Part shown: in pieces, positions 8,794 through 18,228 of the stretch
Layout: each line of letters opens with the position of its first letter
Numbering within the stretch: the first letter of the stretch is position 1
From: Pseudovibrio sp. M1P-2-3
GTDB taxonomy: Bacteria; Pseudomonadota; Alphaproteobacteria; Rhizobiales; Stappiaceae
Assembly (NCBI RefSeq): GCF_031501865.1
Contig: NZ_JARRCW010000001.1
Coordinates: 3,121,001 to 3,185,000, forward strand
Length of the DNA: 64,000 bases
Direction: 5' to 3'
Notes under the pieces: model-generated
Databases searched by the model: none
What the model was told of the DNA's origin: nothing
Seen by the model: the letters and a program-made list of their open reading frames with translations, nothing else
Made by a program: the position numbers and the translations under genes

Positions 8794-10212
8794 CTAAATG
8801 GGGAGCGAGATGATCACAATCAGACCTTTCCCAGCCCTATTATTTTTCAGGTTAATAGTGCCACCATGGGCACTTATGATATTTCGGCAAATTGCCAAAC
8901 CAAGGCCAATTCCACCAGTTTTTTCATTTCTGCTGGTTTCTAGGCGATAAAAAGGTTCAAAAACCTCTTCTCGTTTTTCCTCTGGGATACCCGGCCCTTC
9001 ATCTATAACCTCAATAACGATACGTCCCTTTTCCTCAGCAACTTTAACTCTTGCACAAATTCCATACCGTATCGCATTGTCAATCACATTACGCAGAGTC
9101 CTTTTAAGGGAGGAGATCCGCGCAGAGATAACCGTCTCACATGTTTGTACCAGTGTTACATCTTTGCCCATGGCAACATAGTCTTCAACGATTGTTTCCA
9201 CGAGTTCACCTATATTGACGCGGCGCACCTCCTCCAAAACAACATTGTCTTTCGCGAAAGATAAACTAGCTTCAGTGATGGCCTGCATCTCATCCAAGGT
9301 AGCAATTATTCGCTTTCTATCCTCAGAGTTCTCAATAAATTCAGCGCGGATTCTTAAGGAAGTTATAGGGGTTCTCAAGTCATGACTAATTGCAGCAATC
9401 ATGCGCGTTTGGCTTTTAACAAAACTCGAGAGGCGCTCCTGCATTAAGTTGAAAGCAGCAATAGTTGTTTTGACTTCGAGAGGCCCACCTTCCTTCAAAG
9501 TTTCGGCTTTATGTCCTCGCCCGAACTGCTCGGCAGCCTTTTCCAACGACCTTAGGGGGCGAATAAGCCGCGCTATAAAGACCCAAATTACGAGAGTAAT
9601 GAGTGTGGCAAGAATTATTACTGGCAATAAAGCAGGTAAGAGAGGCCTTCTAGGTGGATTGAAATGGCTAACAATATTCAACCATCCGCCATTTTTCAGT
9701 TGTACCGAAATGTAAATCTGTACTTCCTTCAGCCTGTACAAGCCTAGTTTTCGTTCGACCTTACGTAAACTATACCCTTCTCTCTTTTGAAAACGCTCCC
9801 GCTGAGAACGATTTTCATCTCGAAAAAAATGAGAACTCTCTCGATTTACTGAGACAAATATGGGCCGTTGCCCGTCTAGTGAGCGGTTCAAGCGCCTCTT
9901 CAAGGCCTGCTCTAATCCTTTATCACCAGACCTTTTAATTATTGGCTGAGTATCGATGAAGTATCGAGCCCGCCTGTTGGAGATTGCCTTCAAAACCTTT
10001 GCTTGAAGGCTCTCCGGCGTGTCTTCAACGAGTTTTACAACGGAGGCAGATCCCCACAGGGCGTTTTCTCTAACCACATCAACCAAGTCATTGCTGTGCT
10101 CCCCCCTGAACACCATAAAAGTTAAAAACTGAGCAACCAAAACAGTGGCCAGAATTATCAATAGAAGCTGTCCTACCATTCGTTGTGGTAGTATTTTTGT
10201 AATCCATTTCAT
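8794..10212 (-). CDS. EnvZ-type sensor histidine kinase
   Basis: This 472-residue inner-membrane kinase is probably the partner of the response regulator that ends one base upstream. Layout: membrane segment 14-35, periplasmic sensor region 36-190 rich in Arg and Lys, membrane segment 195-214, HAMP linker 215-265, HisKA with phosphoacceptor His277 in ISHDLRTP, and HATPase with N box NVIDNAIRYG, DEGPGIP and GIGLGLAICRNI. The signal is unknown. The pair order (regulator then kinase, 1-base gap) implies cotranscription and coupling. Confidence 0.92.
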   Translation of the reverse strand: MKWITKILPQRMVGQLLLIILATVLVAQFLTFMVFRGEHSNDLVDVVRENALWGSASVVKLVEDTPESLQAKVLKAISNRRARYFIDTQPIIKRSGDKGLEQALKRRLNRSLDGQRPIFVSVNRESSHFFRDENRSQRERFQKREGYSLRKVERKLGLYRLKEVQIYISVQLKNGGWLNIVSHFNPPRRPLLPALLPVIILATLITLVIWVFIARLIRPLRSLEKAAEQFGRGHKAETLKEGGPLEVKTTIAAFNLMQERLSSFVKSQTRMIAAISHDLRTPITSLRIRAEFIENSEDRKRIIATLDEMQAITEASLSFAKDNVVLEEVRRVNIGELVETIVEDYVAMGKDVTLVQTCETVISARISSLKRTLRNVIDNAIRYGICARVKVAEEKGRIVIEVIDEGPGIPEEKREEVFEPFYRLETSRNEKTGGIGLGLAICRNIISAHGGTINLKNNRAGKGLIVIISLPI

Positions 10213-10213
10213 T

Positions 10214-10933
10214 TCATGGCTCGGTCACTTTGGCAGTAAAGGTATATCCCCCACCCCAAACTGTTTTAATTAGTATGGGCACTTTGGGATCAGCTTCAAT
10301 TTTACGCCTTAAACGGGAAACCTGATTATCGATAGATCGGTCAAAAACCGCAGGAGATCGACCCGATGTCAAGTCAAGAAGTTGATCTCGAGACAGCACC
10401 ACATTGGGCCGCTTTAAAAATGCCACTAACAATTGGAACTCACCGGTAGATAGAGGGATTACGACGTCATCCCCTTTAGTGAGCTCTCTGCTTGACAGGT
10501 CAAGCACCCATTCCTCAAAGGCCAGTTTTTTTCTCTGTTCAGGATCTCGCTCTTTTGGCAACTGCGCCACACGGCGGAGTACGGCCCTAATTCTGGCCAA
10601 TAGTTCCCTTGGATTAAAAGGCTTCGTCACATAATCGTCAGCCCCAATTTCCAATCCTATAATACGGTCTGTTTCCTCAACCATTGCGGTCAAGAGAATA
10701 ACTGGAACCTGCTGAGCCTCCACCAGACTTCTGCATAATGAAAGGCCATCCTCACCCGGCATCATGATATCCAGTACTACCAAATCAATAGAGGAGTTGT
10801 TTATCGTTTTGCGTGCTTCTGCCGCGCTTTCAGCTAAACTGGTTCGGAAATTATTTTTCTGCAGATACCGCGCCAACGGTTCTCTGATGTCACGATGATC
10901 ATCAACGACCAATATATGTGGAGCTGCCTGCAA
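10214..10933 (-). CDS. OmpR family response regulator
   Basis: This 239-residue DNA-binding regulator has a receiver domain (acidic pocket VDDHRD, phosphoacceptor Asp55 in VVLDIMMPGEDGL, Lys in YVTKPFNPRELLARIR) and a C-terminal winged helix (about 140-235, LSTGEFQLLVAFLKRP, VSRLRRKIE, WGGGYTF). It is the first gene of a two-gene unit with the kinase. Target genes are not evident; the divergent or neighbouring glcB and asparaginase genes are possible but unsupported. Confidence 0.93.
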   Translation of the reverse strand: MQAAPHILVVDDHRDIREPLARYLQKNNFRTSLAESAAEARKTINNSSIDLVVLDIMMPGEDGLSLCRSLVEAQQVPVILLTAMVEETDRIIGLEIGADDYVTKPFNPRELLARIRAVLRRVAQLPKERDPEQRKKLAFEEWVLDLSSRELTKGDDVVIPLSTGEFQLLVAFLKRPNVVLSRDQLLDLTSGRSPAVFDRSIDNQVSRLRRKIEADPKVPILIKTVWGGGYTFTAKVTEP

Positions 10934-11116
10934 AATACTCTCCTAGAATCCAACACTTGATATGCAAAGTGACTTTGCCTTTACTCTTAGTTGACCACCG
11001 ATAATGGAACTAAAATGCATTTTATAGGATCCAACAAAAGATAACAGAAAAAGCATGTATCAAAATGTGACAGGAAATCGGAAGAAGCAGAAAATTTACG
11101 CTGAGAAAAGTAAATA

Positions 11117-11136
11117 GGGCACCTCAGGAGGTGCCC
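11117..11136 (-). terminator. Rho-independent terminator of glcB
   Basis: GGGCACCTC (11117-11125) and GAGGTGCCC (11128-11136) form a perfect 9-bp stem with a 2-base gap at the loop, 11 bases past the glcB stop on the minus strand. It is followed on that strand by TATTTACTTTTC. Confidence 0.8.
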
Positions 11137-11147
11137 TAAAATATTGA

Positions 11148-13322
11148 TTAATGGATATCTTTCTTGAACAGAAGACGATAGCTATGTAGCAAAGGCTCCG
11201 TATAACCGCTTGGTTGCTCTCGACCTTTTAATACCAAATCGCAGGCGGCCTGATAGGCAATAGATTTTTCTAGGTTAAGTGACATTGGCCTGTAAGAAGC
11301 ATCTGAAGAATTTTGCTCATCAACAACCTTTGCCATCTTTTCAAATACTTTCAAAACCTGCTCTTTCGTACAGATTCCATGGTACAACCAATTCGCAACA
11401 TGCTGAGATGAAATTCTGAGAGTTGCCCTATCTTCCATCAGCCCCACATTGTTGATATCTGGTACTTTGGAACAACCAACACCATTATCAATCCATCGAA
11501 CAACATACCCCAGAATACCTTGAATATTGTTTTCAAGCTCTTCCTGTATTTCCGAAGGTGACCAATTAGGACTGTCGGCAACCGGAATTGTCAGGATTGC
11601 ATCCAAGCCAGCCCGTTCTCTGTTTTCCAAACTTTCTTGCAGATTCGGAACATTGACCTGATGATAATGAAGCGCATGCAAAGTCGCAGCGGTAGGTGAT
11701 GGAACCCAAGCCGTATTTGCACCGGCTTTTGGATGGGAAGCCTTCTGTTGCAGCATTGCTTCCATGAGATCAGGCATTGCCCACATCCCTTTGCCAATCT
11801 GGGCTTGGCCTCTTAAACTACACTCTAGACCAATATCGACATTCCAATCTTCATAGGCATTGATCCATGCAGTAGACTTCATATCCCCTTTACGGACCAT
11901 CGGCCCCGCTTCCATTGAGGTGTGTATCTCATCACCTGTTCTGTCCAAAAAGCCGGTGTTAATAAAGCAGACGCGTTTTTTCGCAGCACGAATACACTCT
12001 TTCAAGTTAACGGTTGTGCGTCTTTCCTCATCCATAATACCCATCTTGATGGTATTTGGTTCCATTCCGTAGGCAGCTTCAACTTTTGTAAACAACTCAT
12101 CAGCAAAGGAAACCTCTTCGGGCCCATGCATCTTAGGTTTTACCACGTATATGGAACCTTCTCGTGAGTTTGCATTCCGCCCAGAAGTAACCCCGCTCAA
12201 ACCAATATCATGCAACGCAATCAAAACCGTGATCATGGCATCCAAAATACCTTCAGGTGCCTCGCGACCGTTTTCCAGCTGTACTGCAGGGTTAGTCATA
12301 AGGTGACCTACATTCCTGACAAGCATGAGAGAACGGCCTGATAGCGAAAACTCCTCGCCTTGCGCATCAAGGTATTTGCGATCCGCATTCAAAGACCGTG
12401 TAATAACCTTTCCTGCTTTCTCCAGCTTGGTATTTAGGTTCCCTAGCATAAGCCCAAGCCAGTTCCGATAAACTGTTACTTTATCATCAGCATCAACAGC
12501 TGCAACAGAATCCTCACAGTCCATAATCGTGGTGAGTGCAGATTCCATGTTTATATCGGAAATCCCTGCCCTATCCATTTTCCCAATTCGGCTCTCCCGA
12601 TCAAGGACAATTTCAAGGTGTAAGCCATTCTTGCTCAACAACACCTTGTCGGGGCTTTCTGTTTCACCCACATAGCCGATAAATTGCATTGGATTAAGAA
12701 GGCCGATTATGTCGTCGTTCTCTAGTATGACAGCAAGTGAGGAGCCAAAAACAGAGATATCCTTTACATCCGCCCATTTTGCCTGATCCAGCGGTACTGC
12801 CTCATCAAGTTTGGACTTTGCAAAAGCAATAACTTCTGCACCCCGTACACTATTAAACCCACCGGATGACGGTAGGCTTCCCATAGCATCGGTTCCATAA
12901 AGGGCATCATACAGCGATCCCCAGCGGGCATTTGCGGCATTAAGAGCATAACGCGCATTCATGACGGGCACGACAAGCTGAGGCCCAGCGATAACAGCAA
13001 TTTCCGGGTCTACATTTTCAGGGCTTATTTCAAACTTCTCTCCCTCAGGTATTAAGTACCCGATTTCTGTAAGAAAAGCCTTGTAGGTTTCTAGATCAAC
13101 AGGTCCGGAATTTTCCTTATGCCATACATCGATTTTTGCCTGCAATTCCTCTCTCTTCGCAAGCAACTCCTCATTTCTAGGAGTCATATCATGCAGAATT
13201 TGTGAAAGGTTCTCCCAAAAAGTAGTCGGGCTCACACCAGAGTCTGGAAGTGCTTCATTTTCTATGAATTGAAATAGAGAGCTGGCTACTTTGAGGTTTG
13301 CAATACTAATCATTTCTGACAT
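11148..13322 (-). CDS. glcB: Malate synthase G
   Basis: This 724-residue cytoplasmic enzyme condenses glyoxylate with acetyl-CoA to give malate. The large single-chain G form is recognised by its length and by blocks such as [79 protein letters not shown] and the C-terminal [16 protein letters not shown]. It provides the synthase step of the glyoxylate route and of glycolate use, and pairs logically with the propionyl-CoA route at the window start in assimilation of C2/C3 units. It is a single gene with its own terminator. The upstream gap of about 160 bases to the divergent EamA gene holds its promoter. Confidence 0.97.
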   Translation of the reverse strand: MSEMISIANLKVASSLFQFIENEALPDSGVSPTTFWENLSQILHDMTPRNEELLAKREELQAKIDVWHKENSGPVDLETYKAFLTEIGYLIPEGEKFEISPENVDPEIAVIAGPQLVVPVMNARYALNAANARWGSLYDALYGTDAMGSLPSSGGFNSVRGAEVIAFAKSKLDEAVPLDQAKWADVKDISVFGSSLAVILENDDIIGLLNPMQFIGYVGETESPDKVLLSKNGLHLEIVLDRESRIGKMDRAGISDINMESALTTIMDCEDSVAAVDADDKVTVYRNWLGLMLGNLNTKLEKAGKVITRSLNADRKYLDAQGEEFSLSGRSLMLVRNVGHLMTNPAVQLENGREAPEGILDAMITVLIALHDIGLSGVTSGRNANSREGSIYVVKPKMHGPEEVSFADELFTKVEAAYGMEPNTIKMGIMDEERRTTVNLKECIRAAKKRVCFINTGFLDRTGDEIHTSMEAGPMVRKGDMKSTAWINAYEDWNVDIGLECSLRGQAQIGKGMWAMPDLMEAMLQQKASHPKAGANTAWVPSPTAATLHALHYHQVNVPNLQESLENRERAGLDAILTIPVADSPNWSPSEIQEELENNIQGILGYVVRWIDNGVGCSKVPDINNVGLMEDRATLRISSQHVANWLYHGICTKEQVLKVFEKMAKVVDEQNSSDASYRPMSLNLEKSIAYQAACDLVLKGREQPSGYTEPLLHSYRLLFKKDIH

Positions 13323-13489
13323 GATACATCCTAGGCTGTTTTATTTATCAATCTTCTATTAGATTGAGGAGTTTCACTACCCTATTAAGTGACAAAAGCA
13401 ATTACTGTTATCAATTGCGATAATCAACAAGCAGTTTTTCCTTTTTGGAAATAATCAATAGAACTCCAGAGGTTCCAAACTCAATCCAG

Positions 13490-14425
13490 ATGGCTTCAAT
13501 TAACAAGAGAATTCCAATACCAATAAATGCTGTTCAAAATCCGTTTCTACTCCTATTGCTGGCTACAGCGTTTTGGGGTGGAAACATCGTTGCAGCAAGG
13601 TTTGCTGTTGGGGAAGTATCTCCATTACTAATTGTTTTCCTGCGCTGGTTTATAGTTGCAAGCCTCTGCATTTTTTTATTTTGGAAAAATGTAAAACGAG
13701 ATTGGCACCTTCTTCGCCCACAAATCATGATGCTTACTCTCATGGCGGCATTTGGTTTCACTGGGTTCAATAGTCTGTTTTATTTGGCAGCCCATGAAAC
13801 AACAGCATTAAATATCGGTATTATACAAGGCGCTATACCAATTTTCATTCTTATTGGCTCTGTTTTCTTCCTGCGCACTCAATCCAGTCTCCTACAGCTA
13901 GTTGGCATCTTAATAACAGTGAGTGGAGTTGCTATTATTACCAGTGAAGGTTCTTTAGAGCGTTTGCTAAGCCTGAATTTCAATAAAGGTGATATTTTTA
14001 TTCTTCTAGCCTGTTTATTCTATGCTGGATACGCGCTTGCATTGCGCAATACACCTCCAGTTTCAGCTATTTCTCTCTTTACAGTTCTTGCTAGCGTAGC
14101 AATGCTAACGTCTCTTCCCCTTCTCTTTATGGAAGTAAGTACATCCGGCCTACAATGGCCTAGTCCAAAAGGCTGGGCTATCTGTCTTTATATTGCTATT
14201 TTTCCTTCTTTCCTTAGCCAAATCTTTTTTATGAAAGGAGTTGAGGCAATTGGCCCGAGCAGAGCCGGAGTATTCATAAACCTCGTCCCAATCTTTGGTA
14301 GCCTACTATGCATATTGCTTCTGGAAGAGAAACTATACATTTATCATGGTGCTGCTTTGTTTTTTGTTTTAGCGGGAATTTGGATCTCAGAACGGACAAC
14401 TAACAAGATTGAAAGGCCCGCTTAG
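13490..14425 (+). CDS. EamA/DMT family transporter
   Basis: This membrane protein of about 311 residues has ten predicted membrane segments in two EamA repeats (first beginning FLLLLLATAFWGGNIVAARFA, second beginning GDIFILLACLFYAGYALALR). It is probably a metabolite exporter of unknown substrate. The frame is open to a TTG at 13445, but the ATG at 13490 is a more usual start just before the first hydrophobic stretch. Its stop is only 7 bases before the sigma-54 promoter that heads the polysaccharide locus, so it is probably not part of that regulon. Low GC content matches the downstream cluster. Confidence 0.85.
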   Translation: MASINKRIPIPINAVQNPFLLLLLATAFWGGNIVAARFAVGEVSPLLIVFLRWFIVASLCIFLFWKNVKRDWHLLRPQIMMLTLMAAFGFTGFNSLFYLAAHETTALNIGIIQGAIPIFILIGSVFFLRTQSSLLQLVGILITVSGVAIITSEGSLERLLSLNFNKGDIFILLACLFYAGYALALRNTPPVSAISLFTVLASVAMLTSLPLLFMEVSTSGLQWPSPKGWAICLYIAIFPSFLSQIFFMKGVEAIGPSRAGVFINLVPIFGSLLCILLLEEKLYIYHGAALFFVLAGIWISERTTNKIERPA

Positions 14426-14431
14426 AAGTAT

Positions 14432-14447
14432 TGGCATTGAGCTTGCT
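14432..14447 (+). promoter_or_regulatory. Sigma-54 promoter of the glycosyltransferase at 14476
   Basis: TTGGCATTGAGCTTGCT contains the -24 GG (14433-14434) and -12 GC (14445-14446) separated by exactly 10 bases. The consensus is TGGCAC-N5-TTGCW. The predicted start near 14458 lies 18 bases before the GTG start and just before its ribosome binding site, so the leader is very short. Confidence 0.75.
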
Positions 14448-14475
14448 GCAAGCTTCTCAAAAGAGGAGGCAATTA

Positions 14476-15537
14476 GTGGCAAAGGTTTGGCAGTTTGTAG
14501 ATTCCGGTGGAATTGGAGGAATTGAAAAGCACATTCTAGTACTAGCGGGTGCTTTGAAAGAAAAGGGATATGACTGTAACATTGTACTTTGGAATGACTA
14601 CGTCAATAACCTTTGGCTTAATCAAATCAAAGACGCTCAAATCTCCTACAAGAGTTTGCAAGGCTCCTTTAAACACCTTTATAAAACTATAAAGTCAGAG
14701 CACCCAGCGATAATACACACTCATGGCTATAAAGCGGGCATTTTAGGGCGTGCAGCAGGGGCAATCACGAACACGAACACAAAAGTAGTTTCCACTTTTC
14801 ATGCTGGCGAAATAGGCAATTTTCCCCTCAACCTCTACCAGTTTCTGGACAATGCCTCCAGCATCCTTTCCTCTCGAATTTCTGTCAGCAAAGATATAGC
14901 AAACTCGCTATTTTATTCGAGCGACCTAATTCCCAACTTTATTGAGGCTCCAGCGCAACCGCCCAACCGACCTTTGGGAAAAGAGATCGCTTTTATAGGA
15001 AGGTTATCCTATGAAAAGGCCCCTGACATTTTTTGCCAGTTAGCCAAGAGTTATGAAAATGATGGCTATAGCTGGAACATATACGGGGATGGCCCTATGG
15101 GGCAGGAGTTGAGGAGAGATTTCTCAAGTAATGTCCAGTTCCACGGAATGACAGCCGATTTATCTCAGGTTTGGCCTAAACTAGGACTTGTCATTATACC
15201 ATCTCGAGCAGAGGGGCTTCCTTTGGTAGTATTAGAAGCGATGGCTTCTGGCATCCCTGTTATTGCAGCAAATGTTGGCGCTTTGCCAGATATTATTTCT
15301 AGGGGAGTTGGCTGGGTTTTTCACAGTAACGACTTTCCATCGCTACAAACAGTATTCACTGAGTGGAAACATTCGACTCCAGAACAATTGATGATGAAAC
15401 GCCAAAAAGCCCTTGCATTAGTAAGGGAGAAATATTCCTCAGCAAAATATGTTCCAAAGATAATTTCAGTCTATGAAAAGGCGGGCCTCCCACCAAAACC
15501 CTCCGAGCACCCTATCAATTTAAAGAGCAACGCATAA
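14476..15537 (+). CDS. Family 4 glycosyltransferase of the syp-like locus
   Basis: This cytoplasmic GT4 (GT-B fold) enzyme should transfer a sugar from a nucleotide donor to a lipid-linked repeat unit. N-terminal glycine-rich acceptor loop VDSGGIGGIEKHI, HTHGYKAGILGR, then the C-terminal donor domain (AFIGRLSYEKAPDIF) and the E-x7-E retaining motif in PSRAEGLPLVVLEAMASGIP. The frame opens at TTG 14431, but that codon lies inside the sigma-54 promoter. GTG 14476 has an AAGAGGAGG ribosome binding site ending 6 bases before it and is the likely start (353 residues). The 3' end overlaps the convergent SypE-like gene by 23 bases. Confidence 0.88.
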   Translation: MAKVWQFVDSGGIGGIEKHILVLAGALKEKGYDCNIVLWNDYVNNLWLNQIKDAQISYKSLQGSFKHLYKTIKSEHPAIIHTHGYKAGILGRAAGAITNTNTKVVSTFHAGEIGNFPLNLYQFLDNASSILSSRISVSKDIANSLFYSSDLIPNFIEAPAQPPNRPLGKEIAFIGRLSYEKAPDIFCQLAKSYENDGYSWNIYGDGPMGQELRRDFSSNVQFHGMTADLSQVWPKLGLVIIPSRAEGLPLVVLEAMASGIPVIAANVGALPDIISRGVGWVFHSNDFPSLQTVFTEWKHSTPEQLMMKRQKALALVREKYSSAKYVPKIISVYEKAGLPPKPSEHPINLKSNA

Positions 15538-17044
15538 GATTAATCAAAGTCCAGTCATCTTCAGGCTCAGGACCAAGTTCAGCAACTACATCTTTTCGCA
15601 GTTCACTCATGGAAGGCAATTTTTGGGAGCCCAAATGCTTTAGCAGCGCTCTCTCAAGCCATAAAGGCACATTTTCCCCACTGGCCAACCCTGCTGGGTC
15701 AAGGCCATCAGTCATTAAAATCAGCTTATCATTTTCACCTAGTATCATTTTGGTAAGAGGGAACTCTTGACCTGGCATCAAAGCAATAAGCCCGCCTGAG
15801 ACAGGGAGTTGCTTTAAGATACCTTGCGATATTATTACTGGTTCAACGTGCCCTGCCGAAGCTATCGAAACTTCACCTTGAGGATAACAGTCAACTACAA
15901 TCAACGTACACAGCAGACCAGAAAAGTTTATATCTCCTAGGAGGACACTGTTAACCTCCTCCAAAAACCTATCCGGCCCTAGCTCCTTGTTGAGCGCATG
16001 CACTGTTCTCAACATTGCTAGAAACGCAACACCACAGGCTTGAGCAACAATCCCGTGGCCAACCATATCGACCAATATCACTCGATCAAATCCGGGTCCA
16101 TGGCAGACAATGAGTGCATCACCCGTTCCAACATCAGCAGAGCCACCTTTTCGTTCCAATGAGAAGCCGTTTATTCTGGCTTGGTCACCTTGTGAACTGC
16201 CCAACTCTTGAGAGACTACCTCAAAATGCCGTAATAATCCCGTTCTTTGCCTTAAAGCTCGGCGTAAAGAGTGTCTAACGGCTCTACGAAGAGCTTTGGG
16301 TGCTACTGGCTTATTTAAAACACTCTCAATACCTAAATCTTCCAGCCTTACTTTTAAATCTGGATCTTTATCACCTGTTATCATAATAACAGGTGCTGGT
16401 ACTTTCCCCACATCCTCTTCTATAATTTGAATAATGCCCTCACCGGTCCCCTCATCCAAATGATAGTCGGTCAGTATTATGTCCACTGGATATGACTTAG
16501 CGAAATTCAAAGCATCTCTTAATGTAGTTGCAACTTTAACTTTATGATCTTTTCCTAAAAAAGCAGCATAAGTATTTGCAAGAGTTGGGTCATCATCAAC
16601 CACAAGTACCGATGGTCTTCGGTCAATTAACTGCCGGTGTAAGACTAAGCGGTTCTTATACCCACTATGCGCTTGGCCAGCTTCATAGGAAAGCCCATCA
16701 ACCATAGCCACAATAAGCCCTTGCCCGCGGCCTCCCTCCCTTTCAAAAGGGTTTTCATCCAAAGCGCTATCTGCAGTAACTTCGCTAATTCCATCGTAAC
16801 TACTGCCATTATCTGAAATAGTTAGCGTTAAGCTCGCCCCTGTCATATCCAAGGATATTTCAATTTTGCTTGGTTTCTTTTCAGAGTGTCTGACAAGATT
16901 GGCCCCCCATTCAGACACCACAAGCTGAAGATCGTCCGAGACTTCCTCCGCCACCGCTAAGCTTTCCAGTCGCCTTCGCAAACCACGCCTCATAACAGAG
17001 ACTTCTTCAAGAGTTGCTTGACGGGCATCAGTGTAGAGATTCAT
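15515..17044 (-). CDS. SypE-like regulator: RsbW-type kinase, receiver, PP2C phosphatase
   Basis: This 509-residue cytoplasmic regulator combines three domains. Residues 1-138 are an anti-sigma-factor-type GHKL kinase (N box VVSEWGANLVRH, ISDNGSSY, GRGQGLIVAMVDG). Residues 143-262 are a receiver (VVDDDP, phosphoacceptor Asp193 in LTDYHLDEG, Lys in LNKPVAP). Residues 290-509 are a SpoIIE/PP2C phosphatase (VDMVGHG, TDGLDPA, EDDWTLI metal ligands intact). This order is that of Vibrio fischeri SypE, which both phosphorylates and dephosphorylates the STAS protein SypA under control of its receiver. A STAS partner is encoded at 36311. It is transcribed after the GT2 gene with a 21-base gap. Confidence 0.85.
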   Translation of the reverse strand: MNLYTDARQATLEEVSVMRRGLRRRLESLAVAEEVSDDLQLVVSEWGANLVRHSEKKPSKIEISLDMTGASLTLTISDNGSSYDGISEVTADSALDENPFEREGGRGQGLIVAMVDGLSYEAGQAHSGYKNRLVLHRQLIDRRPSVLVVDDDPTLANTYAAFLGKDHKVKVATTLRDALNFAKSYPVDIILTDYHLDEGTGEGIIQIIEEDVGKVPAPVIMITGDKDPDLKVRLEDLGIESVLNKPVAPKALRRAVRHSLRRALRQRTGLLRHFEVVSQELGSSQGDQARINGFSLERKGGSADVGTGDALIVCHGPGFDRVILVDMVGHGIVAQACGVAFLAMLRTVHALNKELGPDRFLEEVNSVLLGDINFSGLLCTLIVVDCYPQGEVSIASAGHVEPVIISQGILKQLPVSGGLIALMPGQEFPLTKMILGENDKLILMTDGLDPAGLASGENVPLWLERALLKHLGSQKLPSMSELRKDVVAELGPEPEDDWTLINLMRCSLN

Positions 17045-17065
17045 GCATAGACCTACTTAATTTAG

Positions 17066-18004
17066 TTAGCTTGCCTGTTTTCTCATCAAATAGTTTTTAG
17101 CATCAGAAAGTGCCGCGATTGCTGTACGCTTGTCAGGTTGAAGAATAAGAGCTTTAAGGTGTTCACGTAGCGCTTCTGACATTGCACCTTGATCTCGGTA
17201 ACGTTCTGCCTTTGAAACGGCCAGATTGGCATTCGCTTTCCTCAAGCCCCTTTTAATTTTTGGTGCCGAGTTCTCAGAGTAGCGCTCCAGAATCATTTCT
17301 ACAGCCTGAATTCTAGCATCTTTCTTCTGCGTCTCACTTCCAGGCCGCATAAGATAGTCCATAGTAACACACCCAGAAACACCAACAGGGCCCATAGTGG
17401 CAAGCTTAAGCCACAAATCCCAATCCTCGGCGGAAGGCAGCTCCGTTGCAAAACCATTTGCATTTCGCAAATATTCCGAGTTTGCAACTACTGTGGATGT
17501 TCCAACTATATTTGCAGCTAAAATTGAAGACTCAGCATTCACAAGCTCACAGAAGCTCTTGCTACTTGGTATGTCGATGCACCTTCGCCAGTAGTCAAAA
17601 CAAGTTCCAAGGTCATCCCCGCACGGATTCACATGCCGATAATCGGTAAAACTGAAAGCAGCTTTGGGGTGGTGAAGATGCCACTCGACTTGCATCACCA
17701 ACTTTTGAGGGTACCAAATATCATCGGCATCCAGAAAGGCTATCAATTTCGCTTGAGAGTAGTCTATCGCTTTATTTCTTGCAAAGGCTGGGCCTTCGCC
17801 CAGCCCCTCCAAAGCGACAATTCCCCCATGCCTTTTTTTAAACTCCTTCAAAAAAGCCTCTGTGCCATCGTCAGATCCGTCATCTACAACAATAATTTCA
17901 ATATCCGGCATATCTTGAGCCACTACACTTTGCAGAGCGTTCTCAAGATAATCTAAACAGTTCTTTGTTGGAATAATCACAGAACATACAGGGTTCACAC
18001 TCAT
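17066..18004 (-). CDS. Family 2 glycosyltransferase
   Basis: This 312-residue GT-A fold enzyme of the GT2 family lacks membrane segments. Donor-binding IIVVDDGSDDGTE and the metal-binding DxD in LIAFLDADDIWYPQKL are clear, and SAEDWDLWLKLA matches the catalytic-base region of the family. It precedes the SypE-like gene and is probably cotranscribed with it. The C-terminal 60 residues form a helical, Lys/Arg-rich tail. Donor and acceptor sugars cannot be told. Confidence 0.9.
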   Translation of the reverse strand: MSVNPVCSVIIPTKNCLDYLENALQSVVAQDMPDIEIIVVDDGSDDGTEAFLKEFKKRHGGIVALEGLGEGPAFARNKAIDYSQAKLIAFLDADDIWYPQKLVMQVEWHLHHPKAAFSFTDYRHVNPCGDDLGTCFDYWRRCIDIPSSKSFCELVNAESSILAANIVGTSTVVANSEYLRNANGFATELPSAEDWDLWLKLATMGPVGVSGCVTMDYLMRPGSETQKKDARIQAVEMILERYSENSAPKIKRGLRKANANLAVSKAERYRDQGAMSEALREHLKALILQPDKRTAIAALSDAKNYLMRKQAS

Positions 18005-18031
18005 TCGATGTTCTCCAAGTCGTCAAACGTC

Positions 18032-18047
18032 TGGCACTTCGCTTGCT
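18032..18047 (+). promoter_or_regulatory. Sigma-54 promoter of the flippase operon
   Basis: CTGGCACTTCGCTTGCT matches TGGCAC-N5-TTGCW exactly, with GG at 18033-18034 and GC at 18045-18046. The predicted start is near 18058, giving a leader of about 170 bases before the flippase gene at 18229. The leader contains a 60-codon open frame from 18043, but that begins inside the promoter and has no recognisable product. Confidence 0.8.
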
Positions 18048-18228
18048 CCTACTAAACGTGACCTTGCAGCTTCTGAGCCAATTTTTGGCCAAGACTTTTC
18101 AACCCAGTGGAGCAAACTTAACAGGCGTCATTTCGGCTCACTTAGCAGACAACAGAAAACCAACTGCCAAGTATTACAACAACGCTTTTTTGAGATGGAA
18201 CTCTCGTGTATTTTGGGTGTCCTAAACA

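Noticed and set aside
18064-18081. Minus-strand sigma-54-like site (TGGCTCAGAAGCTGCA) upstream of the GT2/SypE-like unit
   Set aside because: Spacing is right but three consensus positions differ, and it would overlap head-on with the much better + strand promoter at 18032. Kept only as a weak candidate for the missing promoter of that unit.
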